Shown piece by piece: positions 36,843 to 48,065 of a stretch of 64,000 nt of DNA; position 1 is the stretch's first letter; every line of letters starts with the position of its first letter. A program made the position numbers and the translations under genes. Under the pieces are notes generated by a model. It worked only from the letters and a program-made list of their open reading frames with translations, was not told the origin of the DNA and did no database searches. The stretch spans positions 20,420,556 to 20,484,555 of the forward strand of contig CP099845.1 of NCBI GenBank assembly GCA_030062745.1, given 5' to 3'. Source of the DNA: Capitulum mitella. Lineage: Eukaryota > Arthropoda > Thecostraca > Pollicipedomorpha > Pollicipedidae.

Positions 36843-38040
36843 CCCTGTTCCCGGCAGGGGGCTGAATACCCTTCGGGTTTTTTGCTTGCCAATTCCAGGG
36901 TTTTTAACGCAGCTTCACGGAACTTGGTCACATTTCTAGCTATTCTTTCGACGTACTGTGACAAAATTTCGAAATTCCGTTTTGCTCAGGGGCGGAGCCA
37001 GGCGACATTTTTGGGAGGCACCTGAGGCCAGTTTTGGCCCTGTCGAGGATAAAAGGAAAATGGCTGCCAAAAATAGCGTTTTTAAGATAGAACTTAAAAC
37101 TTTATATGGATGTATAGCTAAATGGTGGGGCAACCTGAAAATACAATTTTGTGTATCTGAGATCACTTTACAAGGTTAAGTCAAGGTCAAAAGTCAAACT
37201 TGGCTTTTATAGTGATAACTTCGGCGGTATTTTTTGAAATGCCAAACCCGGAATACATATGACATAAAACGGTGACCTCTACTTGCGTATAAAGTTCCAG
37301 CTTGATATCAGGTCGGGTTACGGAGCTATGACCTAAAATGCCAGTGCACGTGCCCTATATCACAATAGCCGTAAAATGGAATTTTTGAAATAGAGTGAAT
37401 TCAAATTATTGAAGACGTTTACAGGAAACATTAAATGCACATGAGATCATTCCAAGTAACTCCAAGGTCACTGGAAATCATTTAAGGTCAAAGGTCACAA
37501 TTTGGCCTGAAGAGCATATGATCATGACTGTTCCCCCTTTTTCATGTCCCTGGCACCGCCTATGCTAACATTATGCAAACATTGTAATACGGTTTGTACT
37601 TGTTTAGCATGACATGACTAGCAGAAGCCAAAAAGGACTTTTAGCTTTTTTCTTCATTCAGTTTTTGGAAAACTAATCCTCCTATTTTTAAAACCCTGTG
37701 AATGCCTATGAATTTTCTCAAAATCTCAAATGTGTGTATCAATGGTAAAAGTCCTATCCATAATCTCTCGATTCATGTCAATTTCATTGAAATCGGCCCA
37801 TGAACAAGAGAGTTATAAATAGTCCAAAAGCATCCCCCTTTCGACAATTTTGCCTTCCTGTATCCACCCCTTTCATAATTTTGATTTTTTTTGTTTGAAA
37901 ATATATTTTACATCATGGCAAATCGATTGTCGTTTGTTGCAATAAAATCGGATGTGTAGCTCTGGAGATCTCAGGCGGGGGGCGAATCCCCCCCCCCCCG
38001 CCGGGAATCGGCCATACCGTCTAGCTGTCCGGGAACAGGA
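36843..38040. mobile_element. TTAA-flanked non-autonomous element, copy E6
   Basis: TTAA at 36839-36842 and 38041-38044. The left end CCCTGTTCCCGGCAGGGGG matches, inward from the right, TCCTGTTCCCGGACAGC. Both ends have G/C hairpins: GCAGGGGG ... CCCTTC on the left and GGCGGGGGG ... CCCCCCGCC on the right, the latter following GGAGATCTCAG. The interior is homologous to the element at 62219-63366. It holds an inner pair of inverted GGCGGAGCCAGG / CCTGGCACCGCC boundaries. AGGTCA words occur throughout. Confidence 0.8.
36989..37565. repeat. Inner inverted-repeat unit within E6
   Basis: GGGGCGGAGCCAGG at about 36989 faces CCTGGCACCGCCTATG at about 37549. The matching pair in the homologous element is at about 62378 and 62921. 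It may be an older element carried within the TTAA element, or part of its structure. Confidence 0.5.
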
Positions 38041-38379
38041 TTAACATACTGCTTATTTCATTCATCAGTTTTACGAACCTTTTGTCAAAACGCCTCACAA
38101 GTCACAACCGTACGCTAACATCTTAGATTCCTCCGCTTTTCCTCGTACTGCGCCAATGTCCAATGTAGCGTCACAAGCAGCTTTTCTACTTGCTGATCCC
38201 TTTTTAGGAAAGATGTGGCCTGACTGAGATGTAAGCTCACCCCCTTCTGATTACGCTTTTGGCACATATGACCGCATGATTCATCAGAACGTTGTTTGTT
38301 GTTACCAGTAACACTGTAGTTTCGGTGAGTTCAGCTGTGTCCCTGATAATATCATTATTTCATAACTACTCTTTCATTT

Positions 38380-39125
38380 TTTGCCACAAGCGCTGTACTC
38401 TCGAGCAGTCCCAAGACTTATGCTCAGTACTGTCCATAACATTATTGCACTGCGCACAGTAACTGTTTTCTGAAATACCCATGCGAGAAAGACGAGCGTA
38501 CAAGACGTGGGTTCTTGTTGCTGTTTCACAAGGCAACGCCCTATGCGATGAAGATAATGTGGCTTTGAAAATGTTTCCGTAAGCGTCATGCCAGCAGATA
38601 TCGTCGCTGCATCGTTCCCTCCACTCTTCTTCCCGCCTGTGCTCATGCGATCCGTCTTTCACTAAAAAGTACGCTGTGTAAATACTTCGCCTCCTGGGAG
38701 CGTGACAAAATAAACAAAACACTGGCAGGTTCTTCTTATTTGCGCGAACCCATGAACCGGCAAGTTATTTTTAAGCCCCCAAAAATTTAGCAACATTCCT
38801 TTTATACCATATACATTTCTCAGCTGCCTGAATGTTGATATTTTTGTCTGTTATTGTTATCAGTGGTGCAAATAGGTGAGTAAATTTGGCTGTAAATAGA
38901 CTTTTAATAGCAGGCTCCAATGTCCGATTGCTTGTCCAGACATTCTGGCAATTTCTCCCTGCCTTTGCCTGCGCCATCGACATTCTTCTTCCTCTTCTGC
39001 AGCGAGCGTCACACTCTTCCCACAATAATTCCAGTTTTCTTTCGCAATTCCGTCTCTTGGCCGTCTATATAAGCGCCATGGTCCAAACCTCAGAACATTT
39101 TCTACTGTGGCTTTCAACGTGGTTT
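38380..39125 (-). pseudogene. L1-like LINE 3' end with zf-RVT zinc-binding domain
   Basis: This is the C-terminal part of a non-LTR retrotransposon ORF2, read right to left. The frame ending at 38366 contains WHDAYGNIFKATL, then THVLYARLSRMGI, then SYCAQCNNVMDSTEHKSWDC and VQRLWQKMKE. The C-x2-C ... H ... C arrangement and flanking W and LW match the zinc-binding domain that follows reverse transcriptase in L1-like and related LINEs. An upstream piece in another frame (38860-39117) belongs to the same copy. No RT catalytic core is present, so it is 5'-truncated and frameshifted. Confidence 0.65.
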
Positions 39126-39139
39126 TCTTGTCAAAAGCT

Positions 39140-39400
39140 CCCTGATTGGCAAAAAAGAAGTACGGACTGAAAACGTTCCGACGCTTTGAAACATGGTGTG
39201 TGTAGAGACGGCGAAGAGACAGGATTGCGAAAAAGAGGTGGAATTGTTGTGGGAAGGGTGGCGCTTGCTGCAGAAGAGCAAGAAGAGAGTCAATGACGCT
39301 GGTAAAGGCAAGGAGAAATTCTCGAAAGTCTGGACAAGCTATCGGGCATTGGAACTCCCGGTTCTATTGAAGAGAAAGAAACCGATCGATCTCAGACGAT
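39140..39400 (+). pseudogene. Second L1-like LINE fragment, inverted relative to the first
   Basis: The + frame from about 39193 (VETAKRQDCEKEVELLWEGW, then KVWTSYRALE) is homologous to the - strand segment at 38900-39117 (RNCQNVWTSNRTLE). The two fragments face each other with about 20 bases between. Confidence 0.55.
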
Positions 39401-39594
39401 GCCAAGAAAGAAGGCATACAGTGCGTGTGCTTCCAGTGAATCAAATCAAGCTGAAAGCTTTAGTCAGCTGTAATGAAAAAATGTGCCACCTAATTTAGAG
39501 TAGCACATCTATCAGTTCCTCGACCAGCTACTGTTGAAGCAAGACTACGTGCAAGGCTTTTAGTCTTTATTTTACCTCTTCCCTGTGCATGCCG

Positions 39595-39712
39595 CTACCG
39601 CTCCTCCCGTCCCTCTCCCCTTCCCCTCTCTCTCCCTCTTTTTCTTTCTTTCTCTCTCCCTTTCTTTCCGTCTCTCTCTTTTTTTTTGCTCTTTCTTCTT
39701 TTGGACCTGAAA
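39595..39712 (+). repeat. Long polypyrimidine tract
   Basis: About 115 bases, almost all C and T, with CTCTCCCT and TTTCTTTC sub-patterns. Confidence 0.9.
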
Positions 39713-40020
39713 CTCATTCGCTCACTCGTCCCCAACTGAACGCGGCCGAAGGTACAAAAGTCGTGAGTGATGTCTCGCATTTGGTTTTCTCCTCGTTCTC
39801 ATATGAGCATTGGTGTCAGATCTCTCAGACGGAGAGCAGATCCTTTCTTGATTACCAATTGAAACTTGAATAGGTTACTTTCCGATATCCGAGACTTTGA
39901 TATTCGTCTATTTTTCTTTTTTTAATTTGTTCCTTTGATCGGCGTCTTTGCATTGAATGGCACAGGCTAATGGCACAGTCTAAGGACTCCGGAGCCCCAG
40001 AACTCGCTCTGCATTCCTAA

Positions 40021-40056
40021 GGGAGAGAGAGAGAGGGGGGAGAGAGGGAGAGAGGA
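40021..40056 (+). repeat. Polypurine (GA)n tract
   Basis: GGGAGAGAGAGAGAGGGGGG and similar, about 300 bases downstream of the polypyrimidine tract and complementary to it in composition. Confidence 0.9.
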
Positions 40057-41920
40057 ATGTTTCTTGTTAATTCAACTCTGGTATTGTATTTCCGAACGTG
40101 AATGTCAAATGTATCTGAACCCGTCATCCGTTTTACACATCCTAATAAACTCCAACCAACAAACGTTCCTTAGGAAATTTTCGCAGTTTTTGGAGGCCTG
40201 CAACTTACATGCTCGACGATGAAGTTGCATCAAGATCTGTTTCGTATTTGTATTGCCCTTCGGTCTTTCCTTTGGTTTGCGTTTCGCTCTCAAGCAGGCG
40301 CGTTCAGCCACCTACGTACGCATCAGTTATCTGAGGTACCTGTACTAAGAATGCCTATGTGGAATATTTCGTTTTGCGACCTTCTCGTAAAACGGTTCCA
40401 TGCCAGTATCCTGGAACATTCGGCAGCCACTTATCATGTGCGAGACAGTTCTCCCTCCCTTCCACCTCTATAATTCTTCCTGTCTCTTTTGATTCGTGAT
40501 AGATCAGCGTAGGTGCCGTGACCGTGTTTAAAAAGCTCTCAGTTTGTTAAATTCGCAACGATTTGTACCTTTCAAGAAAAGAAGCCGCTCTGGACTTGTC
40601 TTTGCGTGTATGTAAATGTTTTTTTTTCCTGGGGGGGGGGGGCTGTATGGCACCCGCCACTCGTCCCACATAGTTTTCATGATGGCGCTTTATCGACGAC
40701 ACTCATGAATGTTTCCTGGTCATCCATCGCCAACCAGACACGAATTTCTCAGCTCCCCCCCCGTCTGAATATTCTTTCTAAGATGGCCTGTGGATGGCAA
40801 AGAACGGACAAATTGAAAATGTATATAAGGGAAGGCTTTATATCCATCTGTTTCATGTATTGGTAAGTACGTCATTTTCCGCGACGATGTGCAATGGAAA
40901 GAATATGGAGATGCATTAAAATCGCATTTTGTGCTGGGCAATTCAAACCTTACTTTATGCTTCCAGATATTTTTAGGTCAGTCCCATTTCATTAGGCTGG
41001 TGGAACACCTTCACTAAAACGTCCCACAAGTCCAATCGCAAATCGTCCAAACACAGTATTTTAGATCTTTCGGTGTTTAAAACGAAGTATTTTCGATTGC
41101 CCGGATTTCAGTCAAACGGATCTGAACTGACGCCCTGCTTACACTTCGGCACTACCCCTGGATTCGACGGCGGCCTGACCAGCGATGCAATACAGCATCC
41201 TACTTCGCCTCTGAATTGGAAAACAGTTCGAGCCTTGGGCGCATTGTATAGCAGTTACAAAGGATAACTGTATCCTCTCCTTTCCCTTACGGGAACGAAT
41301 AGGTTATGACATCTGCCGCATGTAGCTTTCAGATGCGCCCGTGGCTTCAGATGCCGCATGTAGCTTTACCGCCGTTTAGTAACGTACAATGGTCAAGCTG
41401 AATGAATCCATTGCAAATTTTGGGGAAAGCATCAGATGTGTCGATTCAAGGTGCGATAGACACATTATGAGATCTCACGAGAAAAAAACAGGCAAAAAAC
41501 AAACGGTTTGCAGGGAAATAGCTTCCATCGATGGAGAGATAGGACGGTAATATCACAAAGTGCCGTTCTCCTCTTGCAAAGGAAATGGGTCACAGTTTCA
41601 TATTTTCGTTGGTACGTTCGATGATAAGCGTGCGAAGTTATTGGTCTCAATCAGGGCTCCATCCATGCCACCCTACGGATGTCCCCCCCCGAGGGCTGAC
41701 CCCCTAGACCAAGTAGCGCCACTTAACCTGCGATTCCCCACTCCTTTCCGCTATCGGATCACGTTTCTGTGTGTACATACTTGTTACTTACACCTCTGTG
41801 CTCTCTCGGGAACGCGCCAGGGTCCGGTCTTCGGGGGCGCTGGTCCTATCGAGCTGCAGATGACCTATCGAGCTTGTTTACGACCAGACGTACACGCATA
41901 CAACGACCGAAACGCGAACA
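40057..41920. other. Intergenic, no gene seen
   Basis: Mixed sequence with a G12 run near 40630. No recognised gene. Confidence 0.45.
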
Positions 41921-41929
41921 CGAACCGAT

Positions 41930-42290
41930 CTCGAGCGGCCTCGCTGAACATCTGCTGGAACTGCTAGTCCTGGCCCCTTCGGCCAGGTGGCAGCAGCGTC
42001 GCCCACCATCGCCGCCCGCCCTCGGCGGCGAGCAACAAGTGAGCCGATCAATAGCGGAATCGTGTGCCGCGTCGGACGCGACTGTGCCAAGGATGCACGT
42101 GGCTCTGGCGGCGCGGCCGGTGGCGCCCTCTGGCCAGGTGGCGGCCGGTTGGAGTATCGACACGACGGGACCGCCGCGGGGCGACGGAAATTGGAGTCTC
42201 GCGTCGCCGAGGGCTGGCCGGGCACACCAACGGCCGCTCAGCCCGCCGAGCAAAGGTACCAGCCCACGGGAGGGGGGTGGGATGCTGAGC
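41930..42290. other. GC-rich CpG-dense island
   Basis: Open in most frames on both strands, low-complexity and without domains. Confidence 0.45.
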
Positions 42291-42925
42291 TAAAAATATG
42301 CGTCACATCGGGGACCGGGGGATGAACGCACATCGAAGAAATCATTTTTCTCTCGAAAGATTCATGAATTGCAAGAAAGAACAAGTTAAAAAATGGTCTT
42401 GATAGGCTCCCCAGACAAAAATAAAAAGTTTACCGAACGTCATTCAAAAGCTGTCGAATGAAGACATCCAGTTAAATACTAGTTCATTTATATGAAAAAC
42501 AGTGCTTACAATAACAAGCAGGAAAAAAGACAGCACGATACAAATGAAACTTAACAGCTGGCATGATCACACAAATACATTAATTCTCATCACACAAATA
42601 AATTCATCGCTACCAGACCATGCTATGCGGTATAGAAAGAAAACCAAGCTCGTCTCGACCAAAAAGTCCGTCCTACACGCCGTTTTCGCTAGCCAAAGGT
42701 GCGGAAACAGCGAAAACTGGAAAACTGGACAGCTGGCGGCATAAACGTGTACCAGCAAGGGGTGAAAAAGCAACGCGTAAAGCGACAAACATAGACAGGA
42801 GGAGCAAGCATAAGGAGAATCATTCTTTGAATGAGAAAAAGGAAATCTTTAGAATTCGTAAACCAGAAAGCTTGTGCTCGCTTTGGCTTTACGGCTTTTG
42901 TATCTGCAGGGAGGGTAGACATTCG
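42291..42925. other. Intergenic, AT-rich, no gene seen
   Basis: A-rich sequence between two GC islands; no recognised gene. Confidence 0.4.
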
Positions 42926-42929
42926 GGAG

Positions 42930-43270
42930 CCGTGTGACCGTTACGAAAGGCAAGTCCGCGCACCTCTGCCCGACGTCCGCCGTGCCGCGCCCAGCCGCTC
43001 TTCACCGGAGCGACTGAGCCGGACGCTCCGGCCACGTGCTGCATGAACTGCCGCCGGGCGGCTGCCATCACCGGCTGACACGGCCCGTCGGCAGCAGTGT
43101 TCCCCGGACCTTCGTCGCGTGCTCGCCGAACGGCGGGCGCGTCACACTGGAGGGACGGGAGCCCGCAGCGACCGCAGCCGACCGCGCGCAGCCGCGGCCG
43201 GCGCACCGCTGGCTGTCGCAGTTCAGCGAGTTCACCGTTCGCCACGCAGCACAGGCACGAGACGTTCAGA
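42930..43270. other. GC-rich island, possible exon
   Basis: The + frame through 43090-43370 reads GGRVTLEGREP and HRWLSQFSEFTVRHAA, which is less repetitive than in other islands. I cannot define splice sites or a family, so an exon is only a possibility. Confidence 0.25.
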
Positions 43271-44016
43271 AAGCAAGGGCGCCGATTGCGTTCGGCTGTC
43301 ATGTCGAGCACGAACTCAGATGGTCAGAAACAACGCCGATGGTATCGTTTAAAACTGGCCGCAAACTCCAGTAGGCTTCTCAGTCAGGTCGACTTTTATG
43401 ACAGACAAAATGGGGTTCTGACAGCTAGCGCGACATGGCTTCCCAAGTCTCTTACGTTGTCTGCCAGAGGCGGCAGTGCTGCTGTCCTTTTAGGCTCGAT
43501 ATTTATTTTCGTTTAGGAGAAATGCAGTCCACGAAAAGCATGTCATTTAATTTCGTTTATTTCATTTTGATTTAGGACAAATGTGGCCTGTGTGAAACAC
43601 CCCATTTGCAGCTATTTTTAAGTGGAGGGAGGGGAACGATTGATGACGGGATCTGTTCCTTTATTTCTTTTTTAGTCGTTTTATTTTATTTAATTCTTAT
43701 TTAAGACCACAACATGTTCCCACGATGGCGCATCCAGCAAACATAAAAGAGAAGGCAAAATATAATAACGATATTTTTCTTTTACGAAACGTGGTCGCGC
43801 ACAAGAACCTGAAACGAGTCCTTTTTAACATTTGTCTCATTTGAGAGCACAGCAAAATAAACAAAAAACTTTCATTGTCTTAGAAAGAGCACCTGTATTC
43901 GGCACGAGAGTGAAAGGGTCAGTCGGTAAGGGCTGAGACACTCAAAGTGTCGTGGAGCTGCAAGGATAAAGATCCTCTAATGCAATCCGGCTCAGTGCCT
44001 AGCATGTGTCCACTGT
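43271..44016. other. Intergenic, no gene seen
   Basis: AT-rich sequence before the mariner element. Confidence 0.45.
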
Positions 44017-44018
44017 TA

Positions 44019-45287
44019 TCCGGACAAAATTCAGTGCCGTATAACTCAGCTGTGTTCGAACATCTTGAGTCCAAATCTAGGAGGGAGCAACATGAAGGCA
44101 TCATTTATCATCCGACACTCGGTGAAGCAGGTGGGTGACACCAAAGTGGCTTGCGGCCCTCACGCGCGCATCCACGCCCTTCATTATCGTGCGCGGCTCT
44201 TCCGTGTCCAGGGATGTAAGTGCTGTTCTGATTCGGCTCTTGAGTGCCATCTCAGAAGATGCAGCCCATCCTCCTTTGTACTCCTCTTGCGTCAGGACTG
44301 CCCAGAAATCCTCCACTGGGCGCAGCTGAGTTACGTTGGGAGGGCCGTCCTCTTGTCTGATGACTGGCACGCCGCCATCCTCCAGGATGAGATCGTCTCA
44401 CGGGCATAATGTGCCGCAGCCAGGGCTGGTCAGAAAACATATCCACCATCCGGGTATTTCTTTTCCAGAATGGCAGCAGCCCATCGCAGGCAGTGCTGTC
44501 GACAGACGTCGTCTCCCACGTTGGCCCGACTGGGAAGGATGACAGATTTGGAAACCCCTCTTGGCGAGATGGCGATCCAGACCGTCATTTTCTTTGGAAA
44601 CATATCGTTGGGCATATATGGCACACTTTCCGGGATGACCAGCAGAGAAACCTTTGCTTCCTGGCATGACGCTCGTGGAAAATGTGAAATAGCTTTCATT
44701 ATCCACGACCACCTCCATGTTTTCTCATGCTGGTAGTGGTGTTCGTGCCAGGTGACGTACACATGTTTTTTGCTTTTTGTTAGTGGCAGCTGGTGCCTTC
44801 TTCTGCCTTTCGTACTTAATCCCGTGCTCCCTCAGAATTTTTGCCACGTAACTCTTGCCCACTCCAAAACGGCGAGCCAAGACGTGGAGTGACAACCCAG
44901 CTTCATTGGTCGCCGCCTTCAGAAGCGTATTCCTCTTTCTGGCGTCCGCTTTGCGGCACGGCCTTCTGGCTTTGCCCCTGCCGTCATGCTCAGTAGTGCC
45001 GCTTCTCTCGAAGTTCCGTAGGATATTATATGTGGTGGATTTAGCTATCTCCACAGCTTTAAAGTGTCTCACAACATCGCATTTCGGCACATTTGGCTTG
45101 AGCTCCGTAAATCTGCACACCATTTTTCCAACACCATCTTTGCTAAGCGACAACGTGCAGATTAAAGAACAAGCTAGCATTACAATTTTTGTTAGCACGT
45201 TTATAATGTCGTAGAACTCCTCAGTGCAGAATTTCGATTCCAAGGGACTAATGGTTTTCGGGATATTAGCAACTGAATTTTGCCGGA
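44019..45287 (-). mobile_element. Complete but inactive Tc1/mariner element (DD37E-like)
   Basis: A 1269-base element with TA on both sides (44017-44018 and 45288-45289). Its inverted ends are TCCGGACAAAATTCAGTG on the left and, inward from the right, TCCGGCAAAATTCAGTTG. It encloses one degraded transposase gene on the - strand. Size, TA target and transposase type all fit Tc1/mariner. Confidence 0.9.
44101..45123 (-). pseudogene. Tc1/mariner transposase, inactivated
   Basis: This would encode the cut-and-paste transposase. The N-terminal half (ATG at 45123) has helix-turn-helix segments (VEIAKSTTYNILRNF; VLARRFGVGKSYVAKIL). An in-frame TGA at 44725 precedes VVVDNESYFTF, which carries the first catalytic Asp. 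A frameshift follows, then FPKKMTVWIAISPRGVSK. Where relatives have a W-P-D motif, this copy has a TGA codon and P-A, so the second Asp is replaced by Ala. After another frameshift comes GPPNVTQLRPVEDFWAVL with the third acidic residue. Counting from the lost Asp gives 37 intervening residues to the Glu, hence DD37E-like. Two stops, two frameshifts and a lost catalytic residue make it dead. Confidence 0.85.
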
Positions 45288-45669
45288 TAATTAGTAGACG
45301 GATGTTAGGACGAAATTACTTCATGGTTGTGAACACTTGGGGCGAAGCTCCGGTAACAATCTCTGCTTAGCATGGACTCTGATCCCAACGTAACCTATTC
45401 CAAGACGTTAAAGGGCAACAAAAATCAACAGCAAAAGTCAAAGAAAATAAATGAGGATGCCAAGAACCGAGAATTAAAATTTGCGTCCGCACGATTTCTA
45501 ATGCATGCAGAATTTTCAAAATCGGTGCTTAGTGGTTAACCGCACACGCCTGAGGTCTAAGAGTCGGACGTTTGTTGACGCAGTAGCGGTATCCATTACA
45601 ACATTTACCAATGATGTAACCAGGAGTCCCACACGGGGAGGGGCCATTGTGTTACACGGCTCCATGATG

Positions 45670-45835
45670 CTCAGAGTCTCACGAAAAACCTTTGCTTCTT
45701 TTGCAATAGTTCGGGCGTATTAGCGCAGACGTGAATGCTGGCCGTGCTGGTTCTTTCCCTGGCGAGATGATCCAGACCATCATTTTCTTTGCAAACCTAT
45801 CATTTGGCATATATGTCACATTTTCCGGGATGTCA
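45670..45835 (-). mobile_element. Fragment of a second copy of the mariner element
   Basis: Positions 45745-45830 match the transposase region at about 44560-44640 (GGCGAGATG ... GATCCAGACC, CATCATTTTCTTTG, TTTGGCATATATG, ACATTTTCCGGGATG). The neighbouring ACGAAAAACCTTTGCTTC also occurs in the complete element. The two are rearranged relative to each other. Confidence 0.6.
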
Positions 45836-46564
45836 CAACTCTTTTATCCATCTCCGGGTCGACAGGTCGATCGATCAGTTGGTTAACCCGCTGGAGCTGC
45901 TTCGACCAGTCCTGATCTTTCAGGGAAATTGGCTGAACGACAGACACTAAGCGGCATTTAATTGGTACACGGAAACCGGGACATACGGGGATGCGGATCT
46001 AGTGCTGCTAGGAAGACAGGTTGAGTACCCGGCCGATAGCCGCTTCCTCTATGACTCTGTGCAAAGTCATGGTCTACGTCTGTTCACCATGTCACTCCAT
46101 TTCAGCCGGCTGTAGGGCCTAATCTGGACTTCAGGTGACGTCGGCAAAGAACTCGAGAAAAACCTTCGCGGAGGAAAGCACCTTGTTTTTCATCCGAGAA
46201 CGACCACAACAGCGATATTACCGCAGCCTTGATTACACTAGCCTACTAGCCAGACAGAAGATAAACACGAGATTATTTGATACGTCAGCGGGGTCAGAAT
46301 ACGGCACCTAGAAAATATTGCGTTCCTGCTTTGGGTGATGAAGCCTGTTTTTATTTGATCCAAATAGTTTCTGGTTTGGTGTTAGGAATCGGAATTCGTG
46401 CCACGCTTAGCTTGTTGCAGAGACTCCGACCCCTGCATCCGACCGAATAATTGCAGGCAAAGGCTGATTTTATGGCGACAGTTGAACGCGCCGAGAATGG
46501 TGCGACATGGCCGAGTGGTAGTCAGCTTCACCCTTTGTTGGCCAGTTGCCGATTGACCTGCGGG

Positions 46565-46655
46565 CCAAATATCGAGCGCCGAGGCGACTCGAACCCCTCT
46601 TGCCAGGACGAGGAGACCATTGTTTTACCAACTGACTTACCGATGATAGTCAGCA
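46565..46655 (-). repeat. tRNA-like sequence, possible SINE head
   Basis: On the - strand, GGTAAGTCAGTTGGTAAAAC resembles a tRNA D-arm/A box, and GGGGTTCGAGTCGCC lies about 40 bases later and matches the T-arm/B box. The arms do not form a clean cloverleaf and a plain tRNA gene is unlikely. A tRNA-derived SINE or tRNA relic fits better. Confidence 0.4.
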
Positions 46656-46659
46656 TAAC

Positions 46660-47615
46660 TAAAGCCAGTTTCTTTTACATATCTGCCGTGCTATTAATAT
46701 TTGATTGTGGTCTTTTCTGTTTCTTTTATTTGACGGGTTATGGTGTTCAGCGGCTCATTGCACGCAATGACCGTGCATTGATTCCCTGACACCAAAACTG
46801 ATTTATTCATTTACGTATTTTAACACCGGTATCTCCCTTCACATGTAAAATCACACATGCCATGATCACACATCATCAAAAGGAAATGCGAGACACATCA
46901 TAAAAAACACAAACGCGTGATGAGGGCTAAACATGTGAAATGAAGAAAAAATGCAGCAAAAGAGCATGTGCACACAGGTAAAGGAAACATGCGGCCATAT
47001 TCCACTGTCGGCCGCCACGGCTAGCCGAGCTCTTCGTTCAGCGCGAAGAATTTATGTAAAGATTATAAACCAGGCTACGCAGAAAATCGACAACAGAACA
47101 GGACAGGCCGACAAACAGGAGGGGCAGACAGATAAGTGGTTCCTAAGCCTTGTGCCATGTTTATTGTGTTTTCCCAATGTGTTACATACTACGTCTTGTC
47201 TTGCTGTACGACTGTCAATGAAGGTAATCGTTCGGCCCATAGGCAGACATTGTCTAGGTTGTTTCGTTCGTTTACGATATTTCTTGTAACACAACCATGA
47301 CATTTTGTCCAAAGCGTTTAAGGAGGTTTCCATAAAACCGCATCAAATATTTTCGGAGTTATGCATGTCGGAAATCAAGTTCCAACATCCGTTTTGTATT
47401 TTCCCTACATGATGAAGCAATGTGCGACGTTGTCGCGGTCTGATCGCGCAAGCTTCCGACCTATTGACACTTCTAGCACGCAGCATTCAGTCAAAAGTCA
47501 CAAAACCCTTCTTGTTCCACAAATTCTGGCATGTGGTAGGAAACAGGTCGTCTTTCATTCGAATGAAAGGGTGGTCACGGAACTGCATCCCGTTTCTTCG
47601 CGGCAGCTCCTTACG
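46660..47615. other. Intergenic, no gene seen
   Basis: No recognised gene or repeat. Confidence 0.45.
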
Positions 47616-47619
47616 GTCG

Positions 47620-48065
47620 TGCCGTGTGCTCGAGACTTACAAGTCGCACCGTCGCATCGGCGTCCGTTCCGAGATCTGCCCTGGCGGCACTGGACGCCGC
47701 TAATGGACCGATCGCGGGTGTAAGACGCCCGCGCCATCCACGCCCGCTGTACCGGGGGGGGGGGCGGACGCCGCGGCGCCGGACGCAGCTGCCGGCGAGA
47801 ACCGGACCCCACGGCGATACGCCCCCCCGATCGATGTGGTCAGATCACGTGTCGCGGTCCCGCGGGGCCCGTAAAGGAATCCGTCGCCTCCCGCCGCCGC
47901 CGCCGCCGCCGGGAGCTGCGTCAGCTGCGCACTGGGAGCGGCGCCGGAGACCTAGCTGCAGCTCCAGCTATTGGGCTGCGGCGGGAGCTCATATCAGGCC
48001 GGGCCCGCCGTCCGGACTCTATACGGAGCGATTATGTGCCCGGCCGGCAGGAGAAATTCGTGGCC
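47620..48065. other. GC-rich island with (CCG)n and G-run
   Basis: Contains a run of ten or more G at about 47754 and a CCGCCGCCGCCGCCG stretch at about 47892. No recognisable exon. Confidence 0.45.

Noticed and set aside
44855..45214. 119-codon + frame
   Set aside because: Antisense to the mariner transposase N-terminus.
45490..45590. tRNA-like TTAGTGGTTAACCGCAC stretch
   Set aside because: It resembles an A box, but no B box at a proper distance and no cloverleaf could be made.
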